A DNA stretch of 64,000 bases from positions 2,381,501 to 2,445,500 of the forward strand of contig NZ_CP049107.1 of assembly GCF_011044255.1 (NCBI RefSeq), written 5' to 3'. This stretch comes from Rhizorhabdus phycosphaerae. Lineage in GTDB: Bacteria > Pseudomonadota > Alphaproteobacteria > Sphingomonadales > Sphingomonadaceae. This document shows, one piece after another, positions 10,629 to 18,744 of the stretch. Made by a program: the position numbers and the translations under genes. Position 1 is the stretch's first letter. The number at the start of each line of letters is the position of its first letter. Below the pieces are notes generated by a model that worked only from the letters and a program-made list of their open reading frames with translations, had not been told where the DNA came from and searched no databases.

Positions 10629-11216
10629 ATGACGATTTCCACCCTGTGCGTCTTCTGCGGCTCCAGCCCCGGCCATGACCCGGTGCATGGCGAAGCCGCC
10701 CGCGCGCTGGGCGGCGCGCTGACCGATGCGGGTATCGATCTGGTTTATGGCGGCGGGCATGTCGGCCTGATGGGGATGGTCGCCGACGCGGTGCTGGCGG
10801 GCGGCGGGCGCGTGACCGGCGTGATCCCGCAGGCGCTGCACGAGCTGGAGGTGGCGCATCACGGGCTGACCATGCTGCACGTCGTCGGATCGATGCACGA
10901 ACGCAAGGCGATGATGGCGGATCTTTCGGGCGGCTTCATTGCCATGCCAGGCGGGATCGGGACCTTCGAGGAGCTGTTCGAAGTGTGGACCTGGGGGCAA
11001 CTCGGCTATCATTGCAAGCCGGTTGGCCTGCTCAACGTCGGCGGCTTCTACGACCGGTTGGTCGACTTCATCGACGAGGTCGTGGACGCGGGCTTCCTGC
11101 GCTCGGCGCACCGGTCGATGCTCATGGTCGAGGACGATCCCGCCGCGCTGGTCGCACGGATGCAGACCTACGAGCCCCCGATCGTCGAGAAGTGGATCGG
11201 ACGCGAGCAGCGGTGA
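10629..11216 (+). CDS. LOG family protein (cytokinin riboside 5'-monophosphate phosphoribohydrolase type)
   Basis: A 195-residue protein with the full LOG/TIGR00730 signature: C-V-F-C-G-S-S near the N-terminus and P-G-G-I-G-T-F-E-E-L-F-E at about residue 107. The fold is Rossmann-like and the P-G-G-x-G-T-x-x-E motif forms the nucleotide-binding and catalytic site. The family cleaves nucleoside 5'-monophosphates to free base and ribose phosphate; bacterial members may act on AMP or on cytokinin nucleotides, and which applies here cannot be seen. It follows crtY by 27 bases on the same strand and may be read from the same transcript, although no functional tie is obvious. Confidence 0.92.
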   Translation: MTISTLCVFCGSSPGHDPVHGEAARALGGALTDAGIDLVYGGGHVGLMGMVADAVLAGGGRVTGVIPQALHELEVAHHGLTMLHVVGSMHERKAMMADLSGGFIAMPGGIGTFEELFEVWTWGQLGYHCKPVGLLNVGGFYDRLVDFIDEVVDAGFLRSAHRSMLMVEDDPAALVARMQTYEPPIVEKWIGREQR

Positions 11217-11269
11217 GCTGGTCCGCTCCATTCACCGCGGGGAAAGCCCGGGCGGCCCAGGATGCGACG

Positions 11270-11683
11270 ATGAAAGCCCTGCTCCCCCTCGCCCTGCTGC
11301 TCGCGCCCGTCCTCGGCGCGGCACCGGCCGCCGCCGCCGACCGCAAGCCGATCGATGCGAGCCCGCCGCCGCGCGTCGCGACGCTGGTCGTCTACGGCGA
11401 CGACCCCTGCCCGCGCAGCTCGGACGAGGAAATCGTCGTCTGCGCCCGCCAGCCGGAGAGCGAGCGCTATCGCATCCCCAAGGAGCTGCGCAACAAGCGC
11501 AAGACCGACATACCCTCGCAGAGCTGGGCCTCGCGCGTCCGCACGCTCGATATGGTCAGCAAGCGCGGCCTGCCGAACAGCTGCTCGCCCGAGGGAACCG
11601 GCGGCCAGACCGGATGCATGCGCCAGTTCCTCGAGGCCGCACGCGCCGAGCGGGACGCAGCGAAGGCCGAAGCAGAGCAATAG
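11270..11683 (+). CDS. Exported hypothetical protein
   Basis: A 137-residue protein with a clear signal peptide (M-K-A-L-L-P-L-A-L-L-L-A-P-V-L-G-A, cleavage likely after A-A-A-A) and a mature part carrying P-C-P-R-S-S-D-E-E-I-V-V-C-A-R and E-R-Y-R-I-P-K-E-L-R. The paired cysteines suggest a disulfide. The E-I-V-V-C-A-R...E-R-Y-R-I-P pattern recalls short periplasmic proteins I associate with sphingomonads, whose function is unknown. The end is a charged Ala/Glu/Arg helix. The ATG at 11270 is preferred over longer in-frame versions because it starts the signal peptide exactly. It lies 53 bases after the LOG gene. Confidence 0.75.
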   Translation: MKALLPLALLLAPVLGAAPAAAADRKPIDASPPPRVATLVVYGDDPCPRSSDEEIVVCARQPESERYRIPKELRNKRKTDIPSQSWASRVRTLDMVSKRGLPNSCSPEGTGGQTGCMRQFLEAARAERDAAKAEAEQ

Positions 11684-11780
11684 GCCCGACCGGTTTCCGC
11701 TACGAAATGCGTTCGTCGGCGCAGCTCCGCTTGGGATATCGGTCCGGGGGCGCTATGATTGCCCCGGATCCGGCACATAT

Positions 11781-12518
11781 ATGAAGACGATCGACCCCGA
11801 CCTGCTCCTCAGAGCCTATTCGATCGGCGTATTCCCGATGGCCGACAGCCGTGGCGCGGACGACGTCTACTGGGTCGAGCCGAAGAAACGCGGCATATTG
11901 CCGATCGACCAGTTCCGCCTGTCGCGGTCGCTAGCCAAGACGATCCGGTCGGAGCGCTTCACCGTGACCTGCGACACCGCCTTCGCCGAGGTCGTGGCGC
12001 AATGCGCCGAATCGACCGACGACCGGCCCGATACCTGGATCAATACCGCGATCGAATCGGCCTATGCCGATCTTCACCGGCGCGGCCATGCCCATTCGGT
12101 CGAGTGCTGGCGCGACGGCCGGCTGGTCGGTGGCCTGTATGGCGTGCGGCTGGGTGGCGCCTTTTTCGGCGAGAGCATGTTCAGCCGCGAGAGCAATGCG
12201 TCGAAAGTCGCGCTTGCCTGGCTGATCGCGCGACTCAAAGTGGGCCGCTTCCGCTTGCTCGATTGCCAGTTCATCACCGATCACCTCCGCTCGCTCGGCG
12301 CGATCGAGGTGAGCCGCGACGATTATGTGGCGTTGCTGGACGGCGCGCTGGGCGTGGCCGGCTTGGGATCTGGCGCGGCCGGCACCGCCGGCGCGGAGGG
12401 CTGGTCTCCACCCGACTTCTTCGCGCTCGATGGCGACGCGACACGCCCCGACAGGCGCACCGTATCGGGCCCGATATCCGGGTGCACCATCGTGCAGCTC
12501 TTGGGCCAGACGTCGTAA
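11781..12518 (+). CDS. aat: Leucyl/phenylalanyl-tRNA--protein transferase
   Basis: A 245-residue enzyme that transfers Leu or Phe from charged tRNA to proteins with N-terminal Lys or Arg, marking them for ClpAP by the N-end rule. Family stretches visible: L-L-L-R-A-Y-S-I-G-V-F-P-M-A at the start, Y-W-V-E-P-K-K-R-G-I-L-P, G-G-L-Y-G-V-R-L-G-G-A-F-F-G-E-S-M-F-S near the middle, and L-L-D-C-Q-F. The end Q-L-L-G-Q-T-S matches the usual C-terminus of alphaproteobacterial Aat proteins. ATG 11781 places the conserved N-terminus correctly. Its last 196 bases overlap the convergent DUF2155 gene on the other strand. Confidence 0.93.
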   Translation: MKTIDPDLLLRAYSIGVFPMADSRGADDVYWVEPKKRGILPIDQFRLSRSLAKTIRSERFTVTCDTAFAEVVAQCAESTDDRPDTWINTAIESAYADLHRRGHAHSVECWRDGRLVGGLYGVRLGGAFFGESMFSRESNASKVALAWLIARLKVGRFRLLDCQFITDHLRSLGAIEVSRDDYVALLDGALGVAGLGSGAAGTAGAEGWSPPDFFALDGDATRPDRRTVSGPISGCTIVQLLGQTS

Positions 12519-13036
12519 ACCGGATCCTCGACCGCGTTGAGCGACGGCGATTCCTTGAACAACCAGCCCGAGAATATCCGCCGCCAAGCGCCATCCCGCC
12601 CACGCACGTCCGTCTGCACGAAGGCACCGGTCAGCTTCTGGTCCTCCCACGGCGCGGTCGTCTCGCAGGCGCGCAGCCGCACGATCACGTCACCGACGCG
12701 AATCGCCTGCCCCGGACGCATCTTCAACTCGCGCGATTCGCCGTTGCGCTTGTTGAGCAGGCCGAGCACCGCGACGCGGTTGCCCATGGGCGTGCCTTCG
12801 GTGGTCAGCGGCTTGTCGGGAATAGGATCGGCGACGGGCACCGCAGCCTGGGTCGCATTGGCGGGCTCGGCCGCTGCACTCTCGCTCACCTCACCGGCGG
12901 GATCGAGCGGAACCGCTCCCGCCTGTTCCTCGGACGGGAGCGCCTCGACCGGGGCCTGCTGCTGACCGATCGCCTGCCAGGCGCCGATGGCGACGAGGCC
13001 GCCGAGCGCGACCGCGCCCAGCAGGAACCGCTTCAC
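12323..13036 (-). CDS. DUF2155 domain-containing protein
   Basis: A 237-residue probable exported protein starting at GTG 13036 (V-K-R-F-L-L-G-A-V-A-L, a signal peptide or anchor). A Pro/Ala/Glu-rich linker of about 65 residues is followed by the DUF2155 domain: L-N-K-R-N-G-E-S-R-E-L, then W-E-D-Q-K-L-T-G-A-F-V, F-S-G-W-L-F-K-E-S-P-S-L-N-A-V-E-D and Y-D-V-W-P-K-S-C. The family is alphaproteobacterial with no firm function. Its GTGA start overlaps the mlaD stop by four bases. The last 54 residues are low-complexity and lie antisense to aat, so that tail looks like overprinted sequence. Confidence 0.85.
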   Translation of the reverse strand: MKRFLLGAVALGGLVAIGAWQAIGQQQAPVEALPSEEQAGAVPLDPAGEVSESAAAEPANATQAAVPVADPIPDKPLTTEGTPMGNRVAVLGLLNKRNGESRELKMRPGQAIRVGDVIVRLRACETTAPWEDQKLTGAFVQTDVRGRDGAWRRIFSGWLFKESPSLNAVEDPVYDVWPKSCTMVHPDIGPDTVRLSGRVASPSSAKKSGGDQPSAPAVPAAPDPKPATPSAPSSNAT

Positions 13037-13527
13037 GGTTTCGCCGCTTCGTCGCTGCCGCCGCCCGACGAGCCGCCGGACTTGTTGATGAACTGGCCGA
13101 CCATGCCCATCAGGTCCATCGCGCCCTGGGTATCGGCGATCGTGTCGCCGTCCTTCAGCGCAACCGTATCGCCGCCCGGGATCAGCGAAATGAAGGTCGC
13201 GCCCAGAAAGCCTTCGGAGGTGATCGCCGCGCTGCTGTCGGCCGGCAGCTTCACCGCCGGATCGAGCGCGAGCTTCACCTTCACCTGATAACTTTGCGGA
13301 TCGAGCGCCTGTGCGGCGACCGTCCCGACCTTCATGCCGGCGACGCGAACGTCGCTGCCGACGTTGATGCCGGTGCTGTTGGGGAAGAAGGCGGTGACGT
13401 GGATCGCCCCGGCCTTGGCGCCGCCGCCGGTCGCGCCATAGGCGAACCACACGAACCAGCCGGCGAACAGGATGACGAACAGGCCAACCAGCGCTTCGCC
13501 GATATTTTCACGCAACAGCGGTCTCAT
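13033..13527 (-). CDS. mlaD: MlaD-type MCE family lipid transport protein
   Basis: A 164-residue periplasmic protein held by one N-terminal helix (residues 8-30) and carrying a single MCE domain (V-T-A-F-F-P-N-S-T-G-I-N-V-G-S-D-V-R-V-A-G through G-F-L-G-A-T-F-I-S-L-I-P-G-G). MlaD forms the hexameric substrate-binding ring of the Mla phospholipid transporter that keeps the outer membrane asymmetric. The length is typical. The Gly/Ser-rich tail is a flexible end. The mlaE and mlaF partners are not in the window, so this subunit is encoded apart from the ABC components, next to the NDUFA12 homologue and DUF2155. Confidence 0.9.
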   Translation of the reverse strand: MRPLLRENIGEALVGLFVILFAGWFVWFAYGATGGGAKAGAIHVTAFFPNSTGINVGSDVRVAGMKVGTVAAQALDPQSYQVKVKLALDPAVKLPADSSAAITSEGFLGATFISLIPGGDTVALKDGDTIADTQGAMDLMGMVGQFINKSGGSSGGGSDEAAKP

Positions 13528-13530
13528 GAC

Positions 13531-13914
13531 TCAGTTCGGGCTCCATGCCTCATAATCGCCGGTCGCCGCCGCTCGGACGCCGCCCCGCTCCAGGGCACCA
13601 GACGGCCGATAGGCCGCTTCGGTTCCCGTTAGGTTCGGCACCGCCGGCTGCTGCCAGGCGCGGGGCGCGGGCAACTGGTCGGGGGTGAAGTCGGTGCTGT
13701 GGTGCAGCCAGCCATGCCATTCGGGCGGAACCCGGCTGGCGTCATTGGCGCCGGAATAGATCACCCAGCGGCGGGGGCGGCCATCGGTCGCCTTGCCGCC
13801 TTCATAATAGACGTTGCCCAGCGAATCCTCGCCGATCCGCGTCCCGTTCTTCTTGGTGAAGCGGAGCGTGCCGATCGTGGCACCGTCCCACCAGGTGAAA
13901 ATCTTCTTGAGCAT
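13531..13914 (-). CDS. NDUFA12-type NADH:ubiquinone oxidoreductase accessory subunit
   Basis: A 127-residue protein matching the bacterial homologue of the mitochondrial complex I accessory subunit NDUFA12 (B17.2): T-W-W-D-G-A-T-I-G-T near the start, G-x-D-S-L-G-N-V-Y-Y-E, then R-R-W-V-I-Y-S-G and P-P-E-W-H-G-W-L-H-H. These motifs are diagnostic. In alphaproteobacteria the protein binds the peripheral arm of complex I and helps its assembly. It lies 3 bases before mlaD on the same strand and over 27 kb from the nuo cluster in this window, which is usual for this gene. Confidence 0.95.
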   Translation of the reverse strand: MLKKIFTWWDGATIGTLRFTKKNGTRIGEDSLGNVYYEGGKATDGRPRRWVIYSGANDASRVPPEWHGWLHHSTDFTPDQLPAPRAWQQPAVPNLTGTEAAYRPSGALERGGVRAAATGDYEAWSPN

Positions 13915-14012
13915 GCCGTTCGCTTAGCCTCTGCCGCCCATGCCGCGCAACCGTTTAGACGCTGAACCCGGCCAGCTTGCGCAGGGCTGAACGTCGCCGA
14001 CGGGCTTTTGGA

Positions 14013-14492
14013 TCATTGACCGGCCCAAGAAACGCGATCGCCCTCGACAATCCCGTGGCGCGCCGCGCCGCCGCCGGCGATCTCGAGCACGGCCGCGACC
14101 GGCTCGCCCGAAGGGATCGGGCTCAGATCTTCGGGGACAGCATTGGCGGCGATCCGCGCGATGCTGCCGTCGGTGCGGATGAAGATCAGGTCGAGCGGGA
14201 TATAGGTATTCTTCATCCAGAAGCTGGCGAAGCGTGGCGGAACCATCGGAAAGATCATCCCGCGGTCCTCGGCGAGGCTGGTGCGGTACATCAGGCCCCG
14301 CGCCTGTTCTTCTGAAGTTCGGGCAACCTCGACCTGAAAGGCAATCTTGCCCGCCTTGGTAGCGATGCTCAGCGGCACCGTCGCGGCGGCGGCTTCACCG
14401 GCCGCCGCATCACGCGCGCCGGCCGGCCCGGGGGCGCAGGCGGCAAGCAAAAGGGCGGCGGCGAACGCGCCCGGAATACGCATCGATTGCAT
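14013..14492 (-). CDS. DUF192 domain-containing lipoprotein
   Basis: A 159-residue protein with a lipoprotein-type signal (A-A-A-L-L-L-A-A-C-A-P), so the mature form is probably lipid-anchored through that cysteine. The DUF192 domain follows: T-S-E-E-Q-A-R-G-L-M-Y-R, G-M-I-F-P-M, F-W-M-K-N-T-Y-I-P-L-D-L-I-F-I and V-L-E-I-A-G-G. The family is widespread with no agreed function. The start ATG at 14492 lies two bases after the cold-shock gene's stop, so the two are almost certainly one operon. Confidence 0.9.
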   Translation of the reverse strand: MQSMRIPGAFAAALLLAACAPGPAGARDAAAGEAAAATVPLSIATKAGKIAFQVEVARTSEEQARGLMYRTSLAEDRGMIFPMVPPRFASFWMKNTYIPLDLIFIRTDGSIARIAANAVPEDLSPIPSGEPVAAVLEIAGGGAARHGIVEGDRVSWAGQ

Positions 14493-14494
14493 GA

Positions 14495-15091
14495 TCAGTC
14501 GGCGATCAGTTCGACTGCGAGCGGCCCCTTGCGACCCTCGGCGATGCGCGCGCGCATCCGCGTCTCGGGCAGCAGATCGGCCAGACCCGCGCGACGGACT
14601 GTCTCCATGTGCACGAAAATATCCTGCACCTCGCCCTCGCGGACGACGAAGCCATAGCCCTTGAGGCGGTTGAACCATTTGACAACGACCGGCTCGGGCT
14701 CTCCGGCCGCATCGATCAACGCGGTGGGATCGACGCGGTCGGCATTGCGCTTCGCGACAAGGTCGGGATCGGGCCCGGTCGCCGTCGAAAGGTCGATGGC
14801 AAGGATGCGGCGCGCCTGCAGGCCCCGGTCGCGAGCGACAACCTCGCACGCCACGCGTGCCCCCTCGGGAAGCGTACGGCGGCCATGATCGCGAAGGACG
14901 GAGAAATGCACCAGCACGTCGCCACGATCGCCATCGGTGGCGATGAAGCCGAAGCCGCGCGTGGCGTCGAACCATTTGACCGCGCCAACCACGGTTTCGG
15001 CGGGCTCGCCTGCTGCCATCGATAGCCGTTCCTGACCGCTGTCCAAGCTGACATCGCGCAACGTCACAGACGCAACTGACTTATCATTCAT
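14495..15091 (-). CDS. Cold-shock protein with two cold-shock domains
   Basis: A 198-residue protein carrying two cold-shock domains. The first has K-W-F-D-A-T-R-G-F-G-F-I and V-L-V-H-F-S; the second has V-K-W-F-N-R-L-K-G-Y-G-F-V-V and D-I-F-V-H-M-E. These are the RNP1 and RNP2 nucleic-acid-binding strands. Double-domain proteins of this size are usual in alphaproteobacteria, where they bind single-stranded RNA or DNA during cold or stationary phase. The start is uncertain: ATG 15091 is preferred, but GTG 15118 would add nine residues. It sits between recX and the DUF192 gene. Confidence 0.92.
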   Translation of the reverse strand: MNDKSVASVTLRDVSLDSGQERLSMAAGEPAETVVGAVKWFDATRGFGFIATDGDRGDVLVHFSVLRDHGRRTLPEGARVACEVVARDRGLQARRILAIDLSTATGPDPDLVAKRNADRVDPTALIDAAGEPEPVVVKWFNRLKGYGFVVREGEVQDIFVHMETVRRAGLADLLPETRMRARIAEGRKGPLAVELIAD

Positions 15092-15167
15092 TGTCGAGAC
15101 ACCCGCTGCTTGACGCACCAGCCTATCACAGCGTCCCGCTGAAACGAAGCTCTTACGTGCCGAACCG

Positions 15168-15716
15168 TCATCCTTGGCTCGTTACGTCGCCGACATCAAT
15201 ATCCAGTTCGGCGGCGTCCATCGCGAGCACGCGCATGACCGTATCCATCGCATGCCCCGCCCGCGCCATCGCCGCCACCCAGCGGCGGCGTTCGTCCCGG
15301 TCCGGGACATGATCGGCATAGGGGCCGATACGGCGGCGGCGGGCGAAGCGCAGGGCGGCGTCCTCCGCGCCGGAATCGATCTCGTCGCGCAGACTTTCGG
15401 CAGTATCGGCCTCTATGCCGGCGGCGCGCAGCGATGCGGCAATGCGTCGCGCGCCATAGCCGCGGCGCAACAGCGACTGGGCACGGGCGTCGGCAAAGGC
15501 CAGGTCGTCGACATAGCCATGGTCGGCAAATCGGGCGACAAGCGCATCCACCCCGGGATCGCCTTCCCCCGCCCAGCCCCGCTCCTTCAGCTTGCGTCGC
15601 AGATAGGCGGCCAGTTTTGCCCGCGTCGTTGCATAGCGCGCGGCGTAATCGAGCGCTGCGCGCGCAAGCGTCTGGGCGTCATAGGGACGGGCTTCACGGG
15701 GGGGAGTTCGGGCCAT
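15168..15716 (-). CDS. recX: Regulatory protein RecX
   Basis: A 182-residue basic helical protein of the RecX family, which binds RecA filaments and limits their activity. Visible features are the repeated three-helix units with T-R-A-K-L-A-A-Y-L-R-R-K-L, F-A-D-H-G-Y-V-D-D-L-A-F-A and L-L-R-R-G-Y-G-A-R-R-I. RecX usually lies next to recA; recA is not here, so it is detached in this genome. The start ATG at 15716 is followed by a short charged N-terminus typical of the family. I see no SOS box upstream of it, unlike uvrA in the same window. Confidence 0.85.
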   Translation of the reverse strand: MARTPPREARPYDAQTLARAALDYAARYATTRAKLAAYLRRKLKERGWAGEGDPGVDALVARFADHGYVDDLAFADARAQSLLRRGYGARRIAASLRAAGIEADTAESLRDEIDSGAEDAALRFARRRRIGPYADHVPDRDERRRWVAAMARAGHAMDTVMRVLAMDAAELDIDVGDVTSQG

Positions 15717-15827
15717 GCGCCATCTTTGTGCCACAGTCGGGCCGGATTTTGAACGCGCGGCTGGGTGAAGGCTGCCAGCTTGTACAGGCCTGTCCGGCGA
15801 TCGGGCCGCCGCCACGGAGGTGCGTCG

Positions 15828-17603
15828 ATGCTGGATGGAGCCGAGATCATTTCTGACAGACAAGGGATCAAGACGAGAATGGCATTGGTGCCGACGCCGA
15901 CAGTCGATGCGCTGCCGCGCCGCTTCGCCGATTTCGAGACGCTGAGTGCGGCGCTCGACTATGCCGCGACCGGAGTTCGCGGGCTGAACTTCCACGATGC
16001 TCGTGGAACGCTGACCACGCCCTACCCCTTCGCGCAGCTGCGGGTCGATGCCCTTGCCAATGCGCGGCGCCTGATCGCCGCCGGGATCGCGCCCGGCGAC
16101 CGCATTGCGCTGGTGGCCGAGACGGGCCCCCATTTCGCCGCACTGTTCTTCGGCGCGGTCTATGCCGGCGCCTGGCCGGTTCCGCTGCCGCTGCCGACCT
16201 CGTTCGGCGGCAAGGACAGCTATATCGACCAGCTGGTCGTGCAGCTTTCGAGCTCCGATCCGCGCATGCTGTTCTATCCGGAGGAGCTGTCCGAGATGGC
16301 TTCGGCGGCCGCCGCGCAGCGCGGGGTCGAAGGCCTCACCTACGAAGGCTTCGAAATGCGTGACGCGCCGGACGCGCCGCTGCCCGGGTCCGCACCCGAC
16401 GACATCGCCTATCTGCAATATTCGAGCGGCTCGACCCGCTTCCCGCACGGCGTCGCCGTGACGCATCGTGCTCTGCTGAACAACCTGGCAGCCCATTCGC
16501 ATGGTATGCTGCTGGAACCACAGGATCGCTGCATCAGCTGGCTCCCCTGGTATCATGACATGGGGCTGGTCGGCTGCTTCCTGTCGCCGGTCGCGAACCA
16601 GGTCTCGACCGACTATCTCAAGACCGAGGATTTCGCGCGCCGGCCACTCGCCTGGCTCGACCTGATCAGCCGTAACGAGGGCACCTCGATCAGCTATTCG
16701 CCGACCTTCGGCTACGATATCTGCGCGCGGCGCATGTCGAGCCAGACCAAGGCATCGGACCGGTTCGACCTGTCGCGCTGGCGGCTGGCGGGCAATGGTG
16801 CCGACATGATCCGCCCCGACGTGATGCAGTCCTTCGTCGACGCCTTTGCCGAGGCAGGCTTCAAGGCCAGCGCCTTCCTGCCGAGCTACGGCCTGGCCGA
16901 GGCAACGCTGGCGGTGTCGATCATGCCGCCGGGCGAGGGCATCGTCGTCGAGCTGGTCGAGGAAACCCAGCTGTCGGGCGGCGCGCATAGCCAGGATCGC
17001 CCGCGCCGCTTCCGGGCCGTGGTCAATTGCGGCAAGCCGGTGCGCGACATGACGGTCGAGATCCGCGACGAGGACGGATCGCCGCTGCCCGAGAAGATGA
17101 TCGGCAAGCTGTGGGCCAAGGGCCCGTCGATCATGACCGGCTATTTCCGCGACCAGGAGGCGACCGACGCCTGCATGGTCGACGGATGGCTGGATAGCGG
17201 CGACATGGCCTATATTTCGAACGGCTATATCTACATCGTCGGCCGCGCCAAGGACATGATCATCATCAACGGCAAGAATCACTGGCCGCAGGATATCGAG
17301 TGGGCCGTGGAGCAGTTGCCGGGATTCAAGGCGGGCGACATCGCCGCCTTCTCGATCACGACGCCCGGCGGCGAAGAGGCGCCGGCCGTGCTGGTCCAGT
17401 GCCGCACCTCCGATCCTGCCGAACGCGCCCGCCTGCGCGACCAGATCCGCGACAAGGTCCGTTCGATCACCGGCATGCATTGCGTGGTCGAACTGGTGCC
17501 GCCGCGCACGCTGCCCAAGACGAGCTCGGGCAAGCTCAGCCGCGCCAAGGCGCGCAACCTCTATCTGGCGGGCGAGATCCAGGGCTACGATATCGCCGCC
17601 TGA
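15828..17603 (+). CDS. Fatty-acyl-AMP ligase (FAAL-type AMP-binding enzyme)
   Basis: A 591-residue adenylate-forming enzyme. Motifs in order: Y-L-Q-Y-S-S-G-S-T-R-F-P-H-G-V-A-V-T-H, S-W-L-P-W-Y-H-D-M-G-L-V-G, S-Y-G-L-A-E-A-T-L-A-V, D-S-G-D-M-A-Y, G-R-A-K-D-M-I-I-I-N-G-K-N-H-W-P-Q-D and the C-terminal S-S-G-K-L-S-R with the catalytic lysine. W-Y-H-D-M-G and N-G-K-N-H-W-P-Q-D mark the FAAL branch, which makes acyl-adenylates and passes them to acyl carrier proteins rather than CoA. No PKS, NRPS, carrier protein or serine palmitoyltransferase gene is nearby, so the pathway is open. ATG 15828 has a clear GGAGGT site; ATG 15879 is an alternative. Confidence 0.9.
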   Translation: MLDGAEIISDRQGIKTRMALVPTPTVDALPRRFADFETLSAALDYAATGVRGLNFHDARGTLTTPYPFAQLRVDALANARRLIAAGIAPGDRIALVAETGPHFAALFFGAVYAGAWPVPLPLPTSFGGKDSYIDQLVVQLSSSDPRMLFYPEELSEMASAAAAQRGVEGLTYEGFEMRDAPDAPLPGSAPDDIAYLQYSSGSTRFPHGVAVTHRALLNNLAAHSHGMLLEPQDRCISWLPWYHDMGLVGCFLSPVANQVSTDYLKTEDFARRPLAWLDLISRNEGTSISYSPTFGYDICARRMSSQTKASDRFDLSRWRLAGNGADMIRPDVMQSFVDAFAEAGFKASAFLPSYGLAEATLAVSIMPPGEGIVVELVEETQLSGGAHSQDRPRRFRAVVNCGKPVRDMTVEIRDEDGSPLPEKMIGKLWAKGPSIMTGYFRDQEATDACMVDGWLDSGDMAYISNGYIYIVGRAKDMIIINGKNHWPQDIEWAVEQLPGFKAGDIAAFSITTPGGEEAPAVLVQCRTSDPAERARLRDQIRDKVRSITGMHCVVELVPPRTLPKTSSGKLSRAKARNLYLAGEIQGYDIAA

Positions 17604-17709
17604 CGCGCGACGGGCGGCGATGCCGCTTGATTCGCGGGTCCGCGGTGCATCAGGGTGTCCCGGCTTCGGCCGGTCGCCCGGATCGCCGCCGGTGCGGAGA
17701 CCATTGCCC

Positions 17710-18429
17710 ATGCGCTTCCGATTCGTCGCTCCGATACTGCTCGCACTGGCCGCGACGACGGCATCCGCGCTGCCGCTCGATCCGCTGGGCGACCCCGACC
17801 AGTTCCGGCGGGACGTCGAGGAGATCAACAGGAGACCGCTCCCCGACGGCGAGCCCCTCGCGCGGGCGGTCGGCGAGGCCGTGGCCTTCGATGCCCGGAT
17901 GCGCGGACGCTGCCAGCCCAAGAAGCTGCGGATCGGCCCGCTTGCTCCGGTCACGCTCGACGGCATGGTCACCGGGCTGATCGTTGCCGGCAAGATCGAG
18001 AATGGCTGGATCAGTACTGTCACGCTCGAGGACTGCCCGCCCGGCGACCCGATTCGCATTCTCATCCTGCGCGACGCCGACGGCACCACGCTCCAGGGGA
18101 TATTTGCCGGCCAGGGCGAAACGCTGGCCTGGCCTACCCTTGCCCGCGAGGCGCTGCGCGCGACGGTCGCGATGGCTGTCCAGCGGCTCAAGGTGGAGGA
18201 CCCGGCCTGTGCGCCGAAAGACCTGACACCGACCAGCGTCAGGGTCACCGGCAGCAGCGCCGACCTGAGCCCCAGCCAATATGGCATAAGGCTGAAAGGC
18301 TCGTGGAACGAGGTCTGGACGTTCGAACCTTGTGGCCATCGCCTGTCGATTCCGATCGGCTTCCGCACCAATGGCAGCGGTGGTACCTATTGGGACCTGG
18401 ATCGGGGCGGCGTCCTGTTCGTGCACTGA
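17710..18429 (+). CDS. Exported hypothetical protein
   Basis: A 239-residue protein with an N-terminal signal peptide (M-R-F-R-F-V-A-P-I-L-L-A-L-A-A-T-T-A-S-A) and a mature part with several cysteines (in G-R-C-Q-P-K-K, E-D-C-P-P-G-D, P-A-C-A-P-K and E-P-C-G-H-R), probably two disulfides in the periplasm. No domain is recognisable. ATG 17710 is chosen because it begins the signal peptide; the 30 codons upstream in the same frame do not look coding. It follows the acyl-AMP ligase by about 105 bases and precedes tRNA-Trp. Confidence 0.7.
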   Translation: MRFRFVAPILLALAATTASALPLDPLGDPDQFRRDVEEINRRPLPDGEPLARAVGEAVAFDARMRGRCQPKKLRIGPLAPVTLDGMVTGLIVAGKIENGWISTVTLEDCPPGDPIRILILRDADGTTLQGIFAGQGETLAWPTLAREALRATVAMAVQRLKVEDPACAPKDLTPTSVRVTGSSADLSPSQYGIRLKGSWNEVWTFEPCGHRLSIPIGFRTNGSGGTYWDLDRGGVLFVH

Positions 18430-18520
18430 CCCATCGGTCCACGCGACCGCCGGCGGTTCGTGGCTGCAACCCCTTGCGCTTCCACCACCCCACCGCTATG
18501 TGCCCGCTTCTCGGACCCGG

Positions 18521-18596
18521 AGGAGTGTAGCTCAGTTGGTAGAGCATCGGTCTCCAAAACCGAGGGCCGGGGGTTCGAGTCCCTCCACTCCTGCCA
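18521..18596 (+). tRNA. trnW: tRNA-Trp (CCA anticodon)
   Basis: A 76-base cloverleaf with the acceptor pair AGGAGTG / CACTCCT, a D arm around TAGCTCAGTTGGTAGAGCA, anticodon loop CTCCAAA giving anticodon CCA, a T arm GGGTTCGAGTCCC, discriminator G and an encoded 3' CCA. It stands directly before secE, the common arrangement in alphaproteobacteria. Confidence 0.97.
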
Positions 18597-18744
18597 TTTA
18601 AAATGGTCGGCTGGCCGAAGGGTACGAGGTGCGAGAAGAGGTCGGGTCCGCCGGTCGTTAAGGCCGGATAAGCGGACAGCGGCCTCTTGTCGCTATTTTG
18701 GTGTTTTCCCGGATTTTCGGATCGGGGCAGGATAGGCTGGGAAC

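Noticed and set aside
15168-18371. A 1,067-codon minus-strand frame running through the acyl-AMP ligase
   Set aside because: Only its last 182 codons are a real gene (recX, from 15716); the rest is opposite the ligase and exported-protein genes and has no family features.
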